From Panagrolaimus kolymaensis (Eukaryota > Nematoda > Chromadorea > Rhabditida > Panagrolaimidae): a stretch of DNA of 64,000 nucleotides. The stretch's first letter is position 1. Every line of letters begins with the position of its first letter. Both the position numbers and the translations under genes were made by a program. Location of the stretch: NCBI GenBank assembly GCA_028622995.1, contig JAJQJQ010000075.1:434001-498000 (forward strand), written 5' to 3'. The notes below the pieces were generated by a model. That model searched no databases, was not told where the DNA came from, and worked only from the letters and a program-made list of their open reading frames with translations. This document shows positions 63,291 through 64,000 of the stretch, piece by piece.

Positions 63291-64000
63291 ACATTGTTGA
63301 ATCCATAATTGGTGAATAAAACTTAGAGGCTCTCCGACTTTTTACTAAAAAATAAAAAGCAGAGAAAATATTTATTTTCCTTAATTTTTGGAATTTTTTA
63401 CACCCGTTTTTTACTATTTCAAATGTCCTAAACCTCCATTATTAATTTTTTTAAATTTAAAACATTGTTTGCATCCTTCAATGAAGAATAAAACTTTGAA
63501 GCTCTGCGACTTTTTACTAAAAAATAAAAAGCATAGAAAATATTTATTTTCATTAATTTTTGGAATTTTTTACAACCGTTTTTTACTATTTCAAATGTCC
63601 TAAACCTCCATTATTAATTTTTTTAAATTTAAAACATTGTTTGCATCCTTCAATGAAGAATAAAACTTTGAAGCTCTCCGACTTTTTGCTAAAAAATAAA
63701 AAGCAGAGAAAATATTTATTTTACTTAATTTTTGGAATTTTTTACACCCGTTTTTTACTATTTCATATGACCTTTACCTCCATTATTAATTTTTTTAAAT
63801 TTAAAACATTGTTGAATCCATAATTGGTGAATAAAACTTAGAGGCTCTCCGACTTTTTACTAAAAAATAAAAAGCAGAGAAAATATTTATTTTCCTTAAT
63901 TTTTGGAATTTTTTACACCCGTTTTTTACTATTTCAAATGTCCTAAACCTCCATTATTAATTTTTTTAAATTTAAAACATTGTTTGCATCCTTCAATGAA
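63291..64000 (+). repeat. Block I: more diverged monomers at the right end
   Basis: CAAATGTCCTAAACC and GCATCCTTCAATGAAG units return and several changes appear that I do not see elsewhere: GAATCCATAATTGG (63301 and 63817), TTTTCATTAAT, TTTTTGCTAAA (63688) and TTTTACTTAAT. CTCTGCGAC combined with CATAG (about 63505-63535) is also unusual. Higher divergence suggests a less homogenised part of the array. The sequence stops mid-unit. Confidence 0.8.

Larger units (their letters stand above)
1..64000 (+). repeat. AT-rich 171/172-bp tandem satellite array (whole window)
   Basis: The same unit recurs head to tail without interruption. Block B units begin at 1535, 1706, 1877 and so on, exactly 171 apart. 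Many units from 14836 onward are 172 bp because the junction reads TGTTTGC instead of TGTTGC. All copies share CCGACTTTTTACTA (or CCGACTATTTACTA), TAAAAAGCA, CCTTAATTTTTGG and CACCCGTTTTTTACTATTT, in the same order on the + strand. One hand-counted unit is about 23% GC. No non-repeat sequence lies between units; the largest extra segment is a 25-bp internal duplication. Both window ends are inside the array. Arrays like this are typical of eukaryotic centromeric or heterochromatic satellite DNA; assigning it to a centromere is inference, and I do not recognise the satellite family or species. Confidence 0.98.

Noticed and set aside
1..64000. Human alpha satellite, because of the 171-bp period
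   Set aside because: No alpha-satellite sequence is recognisable, and the composition (about 23% GC in a counted unit) is far more AT-rich. The length match alone is not evidence of homology.
1..64000. CRISPR array
   Set aside because: There are no unique spacers between short repeats; the repeated unit is 171-172 bp and contiguous, and variable modules fall into a few recurring alleles.
1..64000. Telomeric repeats, rDNA or tRNA genes
   Set aside because: No short G-rich telomere-type repeat, and no stretch with the GC content or structure of rRNA or tRNA genes, is present on either strand.
1..64000. Bacterial or phage origin
   Set aside because: No coding density, operons or ribosome-binding sites; tens of kilobases of pure satellite are not known in bacterial genomes.

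Overview
The window is one uninterrupted tandem satellite DNA array with no gene in it. From the first base to the last it consists of about 370 head-to-tail copies of an AT-rich monomer of 171 or 172 bp, all in the same orientation. A hand count of one typical monomer (1535-1705) gives 40 G/C in 171 bases, about 23% GC. I found no unique DNA, transposon, RNA gene, CRISPR array, inversion or array edge, so the array runs past both ends. An array this long and homogeneous points to a eukaryote, most likely a centromeric, pericentromeric or other heterochromatic block. The sequence does not let me name the species. The 171-bp length equals that of primate alpha satellite, but I see no alpha-satellite sequence and regard the length match as convergence on nucleosome-scale spacing.

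Every monomer shares a fixed core: the stretch around CCGACTTTTTACTA, the CAGAG or CATAG site, CCTTAATTTTTGGAA and CACCCGTTTTTTACTATTT. Variation sits mainly in two short modules. One follows CATATG/CAAATG (TGTTTTACCTCC, ACCTTTACCTCC, ACCTTTACCTCAAG or TCCTAAACCTCC). The other is a junction of about 30 bases (GCATCCTTAATTGGTG, GCATCCTTCAATGAAG, TTTCATCCTTCAATGAAG, GAATCCTTAATTGGTG or GCAACGTTCATTGAAG). Monomers are different combinations of these module alleles.

Layout: (A) 1-1013, an older-looking mixed family. (B) 1014-3520, nearly identical 171-bp monomers. (C) 3521-14835, a mosaic of CATAG monomers, some enlarged to 196 bp by a 25-bp internal duplication. (D) 14836-17030, a wedge of the CAGAG/172-bp family. 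(E) 17031-22020, the CATAG mosaic again, built from segments nearly identical to parts of C. (F) 22021-36205, the CAGAG/172-bp family with a 1030-bp six-monomer higher-order repeat (HOR) and a 2233-bp thirteen-monomer duplication. (G) 36206-43437, a transitional region with 856-bp and about 2913-bp duplications and a TTTATAAA monomer lineage. (H) 43438-63290, a regular region of three monomer types (P, Q, R), with 686-bp, 1200-bp and 1372-bp HORs and a larger 2.4-2.9 kb super-repeat. (I) 63291-64000, monomers carrying several private mutations.

The many short open reading frames (60-92 codons) are by-products of a 171-bp period (57 codons) in AT-rich DNA and are not annotated as genes. What is of interest is the evolutionary structure: layered HORs, a single-origin 25-bp duplication spread by amplification, segmental copies between distant blocks, and two dyad-symmetric elements plus a CENP-B-box-like 15-mer repeated along the array.
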